Source: Gammaproteobacteria bacterium (lineage in GTDB: Bacteria > Pseudomonadota > Gammaproteobacteria > Xanthomonadales > Marinicellaceae). Taken from it: a DNA stretch of 16,679 nucleotides. Where the stretch lies: positions 1-16,679 of the forward strand of contig JAUHZH010000006.1 of assembly GCA_030426065.1 (NCBI GenBank), given 5' to 3'. Both the position numbers and the translations under genes were made by a program. Below, in pieces: positions 7,535-15,364 of this stretch. Positions within the stretch are counted from its first letter, which is position 1; the number at the start of each line of letters is the position of its first letter. The notes beneath the pieces were generated by a model. It was not told the DNA's origin. It did no database searches and was given only the letters and a program-made list of their open reading frames with translations.

Positions 7535-8485
7535 CTATTCGTTTTTGAAGGATTGACGGGTTTTATTGACCTTAAGATCAAACACGTCGGGGCGTGAATA
7601 ATGGCCGACGGGATCAAAGTTGTGTCGTTCCTGATAAACCTTGACGTGGTCAATGGTGGCACTGAAAACACCTTCGCTGCCCACCTGTGGTTCAATTATG
7701 AATGAACCATCTGGAGCACAAAGACAAGAACCGCCATCTGCTAAATATTCAATGCCATCACAACCGGCCATGATGGCCTCGTGATAGGGGCTGTTTTGAG
7801 GAAAGTCTTCAGGTCGCATCAACCCACTGACAGAAGCTACAAATGAGCGCCCTTCTTTGGCCATCATTGGGGTGATGTCATGTGTGTTTCTGATGCTGCC
7901 TGGCCAATTGGCGACGTGCAAATCTTCTCCTTGGGCATACAACGCGGTTCTGGCCAAAGGCATCCAATTTTCCCAACAGTTCAAGCCACCCACTGTGAAC
8001 GGGCCCAATGGATGGGTCTGTAAGCCATGACCGTCACCCACCGACCAGGTCAATCGTTCTTCATAGGTCGGCATCAATTTACGGTGTACCGATTTCACAA
8101 CACCCTGTTCATTGATGTAAACAATCGAACAGTACAAACTGTGACCACCACGGTCAACGGGCCGTTCTATGATGCCCAGATAAAGAGCCATTTGGTATGC
8201 AGCGGCTTGTTCACAAATCGCATCCAGATCGCCACGCTCAATTTGCACCGCCTGCTGACAATAATGGGCATGGATTTCTTTTTGGTCCTGTGCATTGAAT
8301 CGAGCACCTTGGGTCAGCTCAATCCAAAACGGATATCCCGGCAACACACCTTCACCAAAAACCAGTAAGTCGCATTGTTGTTCATGGCCTTGCGCCATCA
8401 TCGCCAGCACTTTTTCTGTGGTGGCCAACCGGTTCAGCCACACGGGTGCCATTTGGGCCAGACCCACTGTGATTGTTTGCTTCAT
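7535..8485 (-). CDS. Nitrilase-superfamily carbon-nitrogen hydrolase (nitrilase branch)
   Basis: Likely hydrolyses a nitrile to a carboxylic acid and ammonia, or a related C-N bond. The 316-residue product has the complete Glu-Lys-Cys triad: FGEGVLPGYPFW with Glu45, HRKLMPTYEER with Lys136 (and the second Glu of this loop), and GGLNCWENWMPLAR with Cys170. The CWEN(W/Y)MPL pattern is that of true nitrilases and cyanide-degrading relatives rather than amidases or NAD synthetase domains. Length is close to the usual 310-370. The substrate cannot be told from sequence. ATG 8485 is preferred over an in-frame GTG at 8497 because GAGG lies six bases upstream and the ATG sits one base after the glnD stop. 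It is last in a map-glnD-nitrilase unit, so it may be co-expressed with the nitrogen sensor. Confidence 0.88.
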   Translation of the reverse strand: MKQTITVGLAQMAPVWLNRLATTEKVLAMMAQGHEQQCDLLVFGEGVLPGYPFWIELTQGARFNAQDQKEIHAHYCQQAVQIERGDLDAICEQAAAYQMALYLGIIERPVDRGGHSLYCSIVYINEQGVVKSVHRKLMPTYEERLTWSVGDGHGLQTHPLGPFTVGGLNCWENWMPLARTALYAQGEDLHVANWPGSIRNTHDITPMMAKEGRSFVASVSGLMRPEDFPQNSPYHEAIMAGCDGIEYLADGGSCLCAPDGSFIIEPQVGSEGVFSATIDHVKVYQERHNFDPVGHYSRPDVFDLKVNKTRQSFKNE

Positions 8486-8486
8486 T

Positions 8487-11075
8487 TCATTCCTCACTCA
8501 ATGCCAACATCAAACCCTCGATCACTGCTTTTTTCACAGCGCCACTCAAAGCCAAACCATTCTGACTGAGCCAGAAAACGTCTTCAACCTGGTGACCAAA
8601 GGTGGAAATCTTTGCCCCTTCCACATCAATTTCATGCTTCAAAAACACACCTGTGATGGTGGCCAATAAGCCATGGCGGTCGTTGCATTTGATTTCCATT
8701 TTGGTCCAGTATTTTTCGTCACCTTGGACACACTGGATTTCGGTCACCAAGTCAAAATACTTGGCGTTGATGCCGGTGCGCCTCGGCACGACTTCGGGCG
8801 GTGTTTGTTGTGTTTTCAGCATCAACATCAAATCAGTCTGCAATCGGTCCAACATGGCTTCATCATAGGCGCCCAAGCAGTGAAAGCTGTCCATGACACT
8901 TTGTTTTTGAGAGCTCAAGATGCGTGCATTAACAATATTGACAGGATAGGCGGTCAACAACTTGGCCACATGATGGAACAACCCTTTGTGCTCTTGGCCA
9001 TAAATAAAAAACTCGAACCCATCGGAGTGTTTTTCAGTAAAGAACACCGTGTTGCCACCCTGGTTATTCAAAACCGCGAGGCTGATTTTTGCCACTTGTT
9101 CGGGGCTGTTTTCTTTGAAGAATCGACGCGGGAAATGGGTCCAAAGGGCTTTGATTGATTTCAACTCAGCTGGGGGTAAACCTTCCATCGCCATGTTCTG
9201 TGTGTGGGCAACGGGGTCTTGCGGTTGGACTTGTTTCAAATGTTGCAATGTCCGTTGATACAACTCGCTGAGTAAGCTGTCTTTGTAAGCATTCCACAGC
9301 TTGGGGTCGGTGCCTGTGATGTCAGCCACCGTCAGCACGTATAAGGCATCCAAGTGGCGTTGATTGCCAACCAAAGCAGCAAAATTATCAACCACTTGCG
9401 GATCAGAAATGTCTTGCTTCTGCGCCACCACCGACATGATCAAATGGTATTTCACCAACCAGGAAAGCAGTGCCCCATCGTCTTCACCCACCGCAAATGC
9501 TTCGGCAAAGTGTTGTGCATCGACGGCACCCAACTCGGCGTGGTCGCCGCCACGTCCTTTGGCAATGTCATGAAAAAAACCCGCCAAGCACAGTACAAAG
9601 GGCCGTTTGAAATGGCTCGCCACTTGGTGTGCCAAGGGGTGCTTGTCCCCGTTGCGAATGATGCGCCTGATGTTCCGCAACACAAACAGGCTGTGTTGGT
9701 CGACGGTATACATGTGAAATAAATCGTATTGCATGCGACCGACGATTTGACCAAAGACCGGCAGATACAAGCCCAAAACACCCAAGGCATTCATCATGCT
9801 CAATTGGGTGAACACCAAATCATTGTGTTTGAAAATCGCCAAAAATTTAGATTTGATTTCAGGGTCGTTGCGAAATTCATCATCTATCACTTCCAATGAT
9901 TGGCTCAAATAGCGCAAGGTGTTGGCGCGAATGCCCTTGATGGCCTTGTGTTCCTGACACAGCAAGAACACGTCCATCACGGCACTGGGCTTGTCGAAAA
10001 ACAAGCGCGGATCTTTGGCTTCCAAATAGTCATTGATGGTGAGGAAATCATCATTCAACACCCTTGTTTTGGCCGCTTCACCGCCGAGCAAGATGTTCTC
10101 TTTGAACAACTGCAACAGGCGAATGTTGAGCAATTCCAATTGCATCGCATTGCGGTAATGGGCTTGCATGAATTTTTCCACCGCCAAGCCATCATCGTCA
10201 TCAATGTGGCCGAAAATCTTGGCCAGTGATTTTTGGTATTCGAATAACAAGCGGTCTTCTTTCCTGCCAGCCAACAGGTGCAGGGCGTAGCGAATTTTCC
10301 ACAACTTGCGCTGGCCTTTCTGCAGGCGAATGTATTCATCGGGTGCCAAAAAGCCCACATCGACCAAACCATGCATGGATGAGACGTGGTAATGCCTTTG
10401 CGCCACCCAGGTGACCATTTGGATGTCCCGCAAACCGCCCTGACCTTCCTTGATGTTGGGCTCGAGATTGTATGCCGTTCCACCCCATTTTTTGTGGCGG
10501 TGGAATTGTTCTTGGTATTTGGCCTGGAAAAAATCTTTTCCGGACCAAATGCTGTCATCTCGACAACGCAATACCATGTCTGAAAAAAGGGCCTCTTCGC
10601 CACGCATGTAACGGGCTTCCATGATGTTGGTCGCCACGGTGACGTCTTCGGAAGCCAAAGCCACGGATTCATCAACCGTGCGCACTGCATGTCCAATGTC
10701 CAGGCCCAAATCCCAAAGGTTTTGAATGAAACTGGCCACCGCTTCTTGTGGCAATTGTTGGCGATACAGGATCAACAGATCAACATCAGAATGGGGTTGC
10801 AAATCCCCGCGACCAAAGCCACCAACAGCCACCAAAGTCACCGCGTCTTTTGGTTCAAAAGACTGGTGCCAAAAATACAGAATGAATTGCTCGACCACCC
10901 ATGCGCGTGTGCGCACCAAACGAGATATGTTTTGCCATTGATAAAAATGTTCAGCCAGCCGAGCATCAGCTTCAGCCAACTCGGCTTTCAAGGCAATGGC
11001 ATCAGCCCCTGGTTGAGACAATGACAGGACATCAAAATAATCATCCGCATGGTCAGGTGGGGCCAAAAGTGCCAT
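8487..11075 (-). CDS. glnD: Bifunctional uridylyltransferase/uridylyl-removing enzyme GlnD
   Basis: Senses glutamine and controls nitrogen assimilation by adding UMP to, or removing it from, PII proteins (GlnB/GlnK). The 862-residue product has the full domain order: nucleotidyltransferase with VGGFGRGDLQPHSDVDLL (84-101, metal Asp97 and Asp99), a helical linker, an HD phosphohydrolase domain with FFHDIAKGRGGDH (His-Asp at 502-503), and two C-terminal ACT domains starting near residues 690 and 790 (GQEHKGLFHHVAKLL; CNDRHGLLATITGVF). It is slightly shorter than E. coli GlnD (890) but no domain is missing. It starts 14 bases after the map stop and its stop is one base before the nitrilase start, so all three are probably one transcript from the promoter upstream of map. 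The Shine-Dalgarno sequence is weak. Confidence 0.96.
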   Translation of the reverse strand: MALLAPPDHADDYFDVLSLSQPGADAIALKAELAEADARLAEHFYQWQNISRLVRTRAWVVEQFILYFWHQSFEPKDAVTLVAVGGFGRGDLQPHSDVDLLILYRQQLPQEAVASFIQNLWDLGLDIGHAVRTVDESVALASEDVTVATNIMEARYMRGEEALFSDMVLRCRDDSIWSGKDFFQAKYQEQFHRHKKWGGTAYNLEPNIKEGQGGLRDIQMVTWVAQRHYHVSSMHGLVDVGFLAPDEYIRLQKGQRKLWKIRYALHLLAGRKEDRLLFEYQKSLAKIFGHIDDDDGLAVEKFMQAHYRNAMQLELLNIRLLQLFKENILLGGEAAKTRVLNDDFLTINDYLEAKDPRLFFDKPSAVMDVFLLCQEHKAIKGIRANTLRYLSQSLEVIDDEFRNDPEIKSKFLAIFKHNDLVFTQLSMMNALGVLGLYLPVFGQIVGRMQYDLFHMYTVDQHSLFVLRNIRRIIRNGDKHPLAHQVASHFKRPFVLCLAGFFHDIAKGRGGDHAELGAVDAQHFAEAFAVGEDDGALLSWLVKYHLIMSVVAQKQDISDPQVVDNFAALVGNQRHLDALYVLTVADITGTDPKLWNAYKDSLLSELYQRTLQHLKQVQPQDPVAHTQNMAMEGLPPAELKSIKALWTHFPRRFFKENSPEQVAKISLAVLNNQGGNTVFFTEKHSDGFEFFIYGQEHKGLFHHVAKLLTAYPVNIVNARILSSQKQSVMDSFHCLGAYDEAMLDRLQTDLMLMLKTQQTPPEVVPRRTGINAKYFDLVTEIQCVQGDEKYWTKMEIKCNDRHGLLATITGVFLKHEIDVEGAKISTFGHQVEDVFWLSQNGLALSGAVKKAVIEGLMLALSEE
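8492..8495 (-). promoter_or_regulatory. Ribosome binding site of the nitrilase gene, inside the 3' end of glnD
   Basis: GAGG on the minus strand sits within the last codons of glnD, six bases before ATG 8485. It decides that start and indicates translational coupling with glnD, whose TGA ends one base before the ATG. Confidence 0.7.
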
Positions 11076-11089
11076 CGTTGTTTACCGCA

Positions 11090-11860
11090 TCAAAGTGGGA
11101 ATTTGGGTGATTCTGTCAACACATCAAAACCGTCTTCTGTCACGGCAATGGTGTGTTCCCATTGGGCAGACAAACTGCGGTCTTTGGTGACCACAGTCCA
11201 ACCATCTCCCAGTAATTTAGAGTGCCTTTTACCGATGTTGATCATTGGCTCGATGGTGAAGGTCATCCCAGCTTCCAATGTCAAACCGGTACCTGCGCGG
11301 CCATAGTGCAAAACCTGTGGGTCTTCATGAAATGTTTGGCCAATCCCATGTCCACAGTATTCATAGACCACCGAATAGCGGTTTTTGTATGCGTGGGCCT
11401 GGATTGCCGCACCGATGTCGCCCAGCTTGACACCTGGCTTGACCATTTCGATGCCAAGTTTCATGGCTTCGTAAGTCACCTCAACCAACCTTTTGGCGCG
11501 CTGCTTGGGCTCGCCGACAAAAAACATGCGTGAGGTGTCTCCGTGCCAACCGTCTTTGATCACGGTGATGTCGATGTTGATGATGTCACCTTCTTTGAGG
11601 ATCTTGTTTTCATCAGGGATGCCGTGACAGATCACGTGGTTGACCGATGTACAAATCGATTTGGGAAAGCCTCTGTAGTTCAATGGTGCTGGAATGCCGC
11701 CCTGCACTTGGGTGATGTGGCGGTGACAAATTTCATCCAGTTCCAAAGTCGACACACCCGGTTTGACGTGTTCGCCAATCAGGTCCAAGACTTCAGCTGC
11801 CAAACGGCCAGCCACTCGCATTTTTTCTATTTGTTCAGGGGTTTTGATGATAACGGCCAT
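11090..11860 (-). CDS. map: Methionine aminopeptidase, type I
   Basis: Removes the N-terminal methionine from nascent proteins when the second residue is small. The 256-residue product matches E. coli Map in length and in numbering of the metal ligands: Asp97 (NIDITV), Asp108 (GDTSRM), His171 (GHGIG), Glu204 (IEPM) and Glu235 (QWEHT), with His79 in the substrate pocket (ICHGIP). The N-terminus MAVIIKTPEQIEKMRVAGR aligns with the E. coli protein, fixing ATG 11860 although no clear Shine-Dalgarno sequence precedes it. It is the first gene of the map-glnD-nitrilase unit and divergent from hemB. The map-glnD adjacency is common in gammaproteobacteria; the usual divergent rpsB is not here. Confidence 0.97.
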   Translation of the reverse strand: MAVIIKTPEQIEKMRVAGRLAAEVLDLIGEHVKPGVSTLELDEICHRHITQVQGGIPAPLNYRGFPKSICTSVNHVICHGIPDENKILKEGDIINIDITVIKDGWHGDTSRMFFVGEPKQRAKRLVEVTYEAMKLGIEMVKPGVKLGDIGAAIQAHAYKNRYSVVYEYCGHGIGQTFHEDPQVLHYGRAGTGLTLEAGMTFTIEPMINIGKRHSKLLGDGWTVVTKDRSLSAQWEHTIAVTEDGFDVLTESPKFPL

Positions 11861-11888
11861 GTCAAAGATGGTGGTTCAAAGAGGTGAA

Positions 11889-11917
11889 ATTTTACATGAA
11901 AACCCCTAAACTATCAC
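11889..11917 (-). promoter_or_regulatory. Probable promoter of the map-glnD-nitrilase operon
   Basis: On the minus strand, -35 GTGATA (11912-11917) and -10 TAAAAT (11889-11894) are separated by 17 bases, each matching the sigma-70 consensus at four or five of six positions. The -10 lies 28 bases before the map start, giving a short leader. No equally good plus-strand pair for hemB was found in this gap. Confidence 0.45.
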
Positions 11918-11942
11918 CACCCTAACGTGCATCAAGACCATT

Positions 11943-12932
11943 ATGCCCTTTCCATACACCCGAAAACGCCGCTTGCGGGCGTCACAAGCCATCAGAAACC
12001 TGAGCCAAGAAAACCACCTGACGGTCGATGATTTGATATGGCCCGTTTTTGTTTTGGACGGGTTCAACCGCACCGAAGCCATTCATTCCATGCCCGGCGT
12101 TGAACGCATGAGTGTCGATGTTTTGCTCGATAAACTGACGCCCTTGCACGACAAAGGCTTGAATGCCATTGCCTTGTTTCCTGTGGTTGAAAAACAGCAC
12201 AAATCTGACGATGCTGCGGAAGCCTGGAATCCTGAAGGCTTGGTACAAAGGGCTGTGAAAACGATCAAATCGGCTTTGCCAGAACTGCTGGTGATCACCG
12301 ATGTGGCACTGGACCCATACACTTCACATGGCCAAGATGGCATCATCAACGAACAAGGCGACGTACTCAATGACGTCACCATCAAAGCCCTGGTCATGCA
12401 AGCCAAATCCCACGCAAAAGCCGGTGCCGATGTGGTGGCGCCTTCCGACATGATGGATGGTAGGGTGGGAGAAATCAGGGCCATGCTGGAAAGCAACAAA
12501 CATCACAACACCGCGATTTTGGCCTATTCTGCCAAATACGCATCACACTTTTATGGTCCGTTCAGGGACGCCGTTGGCTCGGCCGCCAATTTGGGCAAAA
12601 GCTCAAAAGCCACTTACCAAATGAACCCGGCCAATGCGCTGGAAGCCATTGACGAAATCGCCATGGACATTGAAGAAGGTGCCGACATGGTGATGGTCAA
12701 ACCCGGTTTGCCTTATTTGGACATCATTGCCATGGCCAAAGCCCAATTCAATGTGCCGATATGCGCCTACCATGTCTCTGGCGAATACGCCATGCTGCAA
12801 TCGGCCATAGACAACGGTTTTCTTGCTGAACAACCAACCGTCATGGAGACTTTGATGTGTTTTAAACGCGCCGGTTGTGACGCCATTTTGACCTACTATG
12901 CCGACCGAGTGACGGAATGGCTGAACCCCTAA
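11943..12932 (+). CDS. hemB: Porphobilinogen synthase (delta-aminolevulinic acid dehydratase)
   Basis: Condenses two 5-aminolevulinate molecules to porphobilinogen in haem synthesis. The 329-residue product contains the two Schiff-base lysines, Lys198 in AYSAKYAS and Lys253 in VKPGLPYLD. The metal-site region reads DVALDPYTSHGQDG (120-133): aspartates replace the cysteine cluster of zinc enzymes, so this is the magnesium-dependent type seen in Pseudomonas. ATG 11943 gives an N-terminus typical of the family (a short arm with RKRRLR). It is divergent from map. Its 3' end overlaps aroE by 16 bases, so the two are translated from one message. Haem from this pathway would supply the cytochrome c4 encoded elsewhere in the window, although they are not in one operon. 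Confidence 0.96.
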   Translation: MPFPYTRKRRLRASQAIRNLSQENHLTVDDLIWPVFVLDGFNRTEAIHSMPGVERMSVDVLLDKLTPLHDKGLNAIALFPVVEKQHKSDDAAEAWNPEGLVQRAVKTIKSALPELLVITDVALDPYTSHGQDGIINEQGDVLNDVTIKALVMQAKSHAKAGADVVAPSDMMDGRVGEIRAMLESNKHHNTAILAYSAKYASHFYGPFRDAVGSAANLGKSSKATYQMNPANALEAIDEIAMDIEEGADMVMVKPGLPYLDIIAMAKAQFNVPICAYHVSGEYAMLQSAIDNGFLAEQPTVMETLMCFKRAGCDAILTYYADRVTEWLNP

Positions 12933-13711
12933 AATCACAACCATGCCAATTGGCTCTGTTTGGCCAGCCTGTCAAGCACAGCCAATCGCCCAAAATCCAC
13001 CAAGGATTTGCCGCACAATTCGGACTTGCCATTGATTACCAGCTGATCGAATCCAGTGCCGAATCACTTCATGACAAGGTCAAGGGGTTCTTTGCTGAGG
13101 GCGGCCATGGCGCCAACATCACGGTGCCACACAAACAGAACATCATGCCCATACTCGACGGTTTAACCGACCGTGCAGCGCAAGCCGGCGCAGTCAACAC
13201 TTTGTTCAAACGCAATGATCAACTGTGGGGCGATAACACCGACGGCGATGGCTTGGTGATGGACCTTCGAAGCAAAAACATCAATCTGGACAATGCACAA
13301 GTCTTGATCATCGGCGCAGGCGGCGCCACCCAAGGCATCATCCCCAGCTTTTTAAAAGCTGGCGTGGCTGAAATCACCATCCAGAATCGAAGCCAAGAAA
13401 AAGCACAACAACTGGCAGCGCTGTTTCCTCGTTGCCAGTCAGAAGACCACCTTGAGGGTGCTTATGACCTGGTGATCCATGCCACCTCCATGGGCCACCA
13501 CGGCCTGTGCCCCGAACTACAAAGCCATTGGTTTGGTGATCAAACCATTGCTTATGATTTGAGCTATGGCCAAGCAGCCGAGCCCTTCCTTGAAGCCGCC
13601 AGGTCACTGAACGCCCGTACTGTACACGATGGCTTAGGGATGTTGTATGGCCAAGCGGCACTGGCCTTTGAAATCTGGACCGGTCATTCACCCAACATTG
13701 ATTTGAGTTAG
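12917..13711 (+). CDS. aroE: Shikimate dehydrogenase (NADP+)
   Basis: Reduces 3-dehydroshikimate to shikimate with NADPH in aromatic amino acid synthesis. The 264-residue product shows the shikimate site (FGQPVKHSQSP, about 15-25), catalytic Lys73 in ITVPHKQ, Asp109 in GDNTDGDG, the Rossmann loop GAGGATQGI (133-141) and the NADP-specifying QNRSQEKA. The late GQAALAFEIWTG helix is also typical. ATG 12917 lies inside hemB in another frame and leaves about 12 residues before the first conserved strand (LALFG), slightly longer than E. coli; it is the only ATG upstream of that strand. The TAG stop at 13709-13711 overlaps the stop of the convergent nth gene. Confidence 0.95.
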   Translation: MAEPLKSQPCQLALFGQPVKHSQSPKIHQGFAAQFGLAIDYQLIESSAESLHDKVKGFFAEGGHGANITVPHKQNIMPILDGLTDRAAQAGAVNTLFKRNDQLWGDNTDGDGLVMDLRSKNINLDNAQVLIIGAGGATQGIIPSFLKAGVAEITIQNRSQEKAQQLAALFPRCQSEDHLEGAYDLVIHATSMGHHGLCPELQSHWFGDQTIAYDLSYGQAAEPFLEAARSLNARTVHDGLGMLYGQAALAFEIWTGHSPNIDLS

Positions 13712-14343
13712 TTCAACACTTTCTTGTTGAACTCACACAAGTCAACAATCACACATTCTTTGCAGTTGGGCTTGCGGGCCTTGCAAGTGTAGCGGCCATG
13801 CAAAATCAACCAATGGTGTGCGTCCAATATGAATTCTTTTGGGATCAAACGCATCAGCCGTTTTTCCACTTCCAAAACGTCTTTGCCCGGTGCAATTTTG
13901 GTTCGGTTGCTGACGCGAAATATGTGGGTGTCCACCGCCATGGCGGCTTGGCCAAATGCCGTGTTCAAAATCACATTGGCTGTTTTGCGACCAACGCCGG
14001 GTAATGATTCCAAGTCTTTACGGTTCTCAGGCACTTTGGAATCGAACCGGTCGATCAGAATCTGACAGGTTTTGATGATGTGTTTGGCCTTTGAATTGAA
14101 CAAGCCAATGGTTTTGATGTAATCCTTCAAACCATTTTCGCCCAAGGCCAGAATGGTTTCAGGCGTGTTTGCCACTGGGAACAGTTTGCGTGTGGCTTTG
14201 TTGACCCCAACATCAGTGGCTTGGGCAGACAAAGCCACAGCCACCAGGAGTTCAAAAGGCGATTCGTATTCCAATTCCGTTTCAGGCTTGGGGTTGATGT
14301 TGCGCCAACGGGTGAAAATTTCAGTTCGTTTCTGTTTGTTCAT
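13708..14343 (-). CDS. nth: Endonuclease III (DNA glycosylase/AP lyase)
   Basis: Removes oxidised pyrimidines from DNA and nicks the abasic site in base excision repair. The 211-residue product keeps the E. coli numbering: helix-hairpin-helix LPGVGRKTAN with catalytic Lys120, VDTHIFR with Asp138, and the 4Fe-4S cluster cysteines 187, 194, 197 and 203 in a C-x6-C-x2-C-x5-C pattern. ATG 14343 fits the family start (MNKQKRTEIFTRW). The gene begins 23 bases inside the 3' end of the upstream sulfotransferase gene, with a poor ribosome binding site, so translation probably depends on coupling to that gene. In many gammaproteobacteria nth follows the rsx/rnf genes, so this context is atypical. The TAA stop overlaps the aroE stop on the other strand. 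Confidence 0.96.
   Translation of the reverse strand: MNKQKRTEIFTRWRNINPKPETELEYESPFELLVAVALSAQATDVGVNKATRKLFPVANTPETILALGENGLKDYIKTIGLFNSKAKHIIKTCQILIDRFDSKVPENRKDLESLPGVGRKTANVILNTAFGQAAMAVDTHIFRVSNRTKIAPGKDVLEVEKRLMRLIPKEFILDAHHWLILHGRYTCKARKPNCKECVIVDLCEFNKKVLN
13711..13732. repeat. Palindrome at the aroE/nth convergent junction
   Basis: GTTCAAC (13711-13717) and GTTGAAC (13726-13732) form a perfect 7-bp stem with an 8-base loop, directly at the overlapping stops of aroE and nth and inside the last nth codons. No T run follows on either strand, so it is at best a weak or rho-assisted transcription end, or an mRNA 3' stabiliser. Confidence 0.35.
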
Positions 14344-15364
14344 CGTTCTTTTGTGCGGTCGCCAACAACTTGTTTTTCTCGGCCAACAGGCGGGTCAACT
14401 CGGTTTGTTGTGCCGCCAATGCGTGCAACATTTCCTCGTTGTGCCATTCAGCTGATAACTGCTGAGATTGCCAGAATTCCGGGTGTTGGGCTTTGATTTC
14501 TGAGAGCGGCATTTGGCCGCAGTGCTTGGCCAAGCCAGATGCAGCCAACAAACCGTCTGCTTCCGTCATGATGGCCAACAAAGGGGCCAATTCAGCTTCG
14601 TCAAAGTCATGCAACATCGAGACGTGCGGATCTGACTGAGCGGCCAACCACTCGGCCTCGGAGACACCCAGCCCTTGGGCCAATTTTTGGGCAAACGCCT
14701 GACTTTCAAAAACATCCTGCTCCAAAGTCAGGCAAACATCGGCATGATGATCTGCCATCCAATCCGACATCCTTTGTATCAGGTAACAACGATAAAAGGC
14801 ATGCACATGGTTCCTTTTCGCTAAAAATGGAAACAGGTGAGACAAGGCCACAGACCATTGCATCAATTCATAGGCATCGGTCGCTGAAGGGTTGTCCTTT
14901 TCACTCATCGGCAAGTGCTTTCGTTGGGAGTGCCACAATTGCAATGGGTTGCGCCTGATGTGAATCAAAGTGGCCTCAGGAAACTGCGTTTTCAACCACG
15001 GCAAGCGAAAGTCCATTCGATTGAATTGCAGCACCGCGCGTTGATCACCCGAAGCATCAATCAAATCATCAATGTAAGCTTTCAATTCCGGGTACTGGCT
15101 GTCTGATTCCAACCACAAGCCATTGTGAGCAAAATCAGGGCTGAAATGTTTTGTGAACGCCGGGTGCTTCTTGTAGCTGCGCCAGTAATCATCGATGCCC
15201 ACATGGTCTGCTTTGGGCTTGACATGATCCACATGTGCAGGGAGCTGTGGGTGCAATGGTTCATACCAGGCACAAAAGCCAGGCAGGCGATCAAATAGCT
15301 GCCACAAAAACGACGTGCCCGCACGAAACCGGCCGCAAACAAAAATCGGTGAATCAGGATTCAT
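14321..15364 (-). CDS. Sulfotransferase family protein with coiled-coil tail
   Basis: Expected to transfer sulfate from PAPS to a hydroxyl or amine of an acceptor I cannot name. The 347-residue product has the 5'-phosphosulfate loop VCGRFRAGTSFLWQL (9-23) and the 3'-phosphate motif IRRNPLQLWHSQ (136-147), plus WYEPLHP (33-39), a pattern common in bacterial sulfotransferases. There is no signal peptide or membrane span, so it is cytosolic or peripheral. The last 40 residues (LHALAAQQTELTRLLAEKNK and on) have leucines at heptad spacing and look like a coiled coil. ATG 15364 overlaps the preceding stop as ATGA and is preferred over an in-frame TTG at 15382. The 3' end overlaps nth by 23 bases. 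Related in fold but not a recent duplicate of the neighbouring sulfotransferase. Confidence 0.82.
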   Translation of the reverse strand: MNPDSPIFVCGRFRAGTSFLWQLFDRLPGFCAWYEPLHPQLPAHVDHVKPKADHVGIDDYWRSYKKHPAFTKHFSPDFAHNGLWLESDSQYPELKAYIDDLIDASGDQRAVLQFNRMDFRLPWLKTQFPEATLIHIRRNPLQLWHSQRKHLPMSEKDNPSATDAYELMQWSVALSHLFPFLAKRNHVHAFYRCYLIQRMSDWMADHHADVCLTLEQDVFESQAFAQKLAQGLGVSEAEWLAAQSDPHVSMLHDFDEAELAPLLAIMTEADGLLAASGLAKHCGQMPLSEIKAQHPEFWQSQQLSAEWHNEEMLHALAAQQTELTRLLAEKNKLLATAQKNDEQTETN

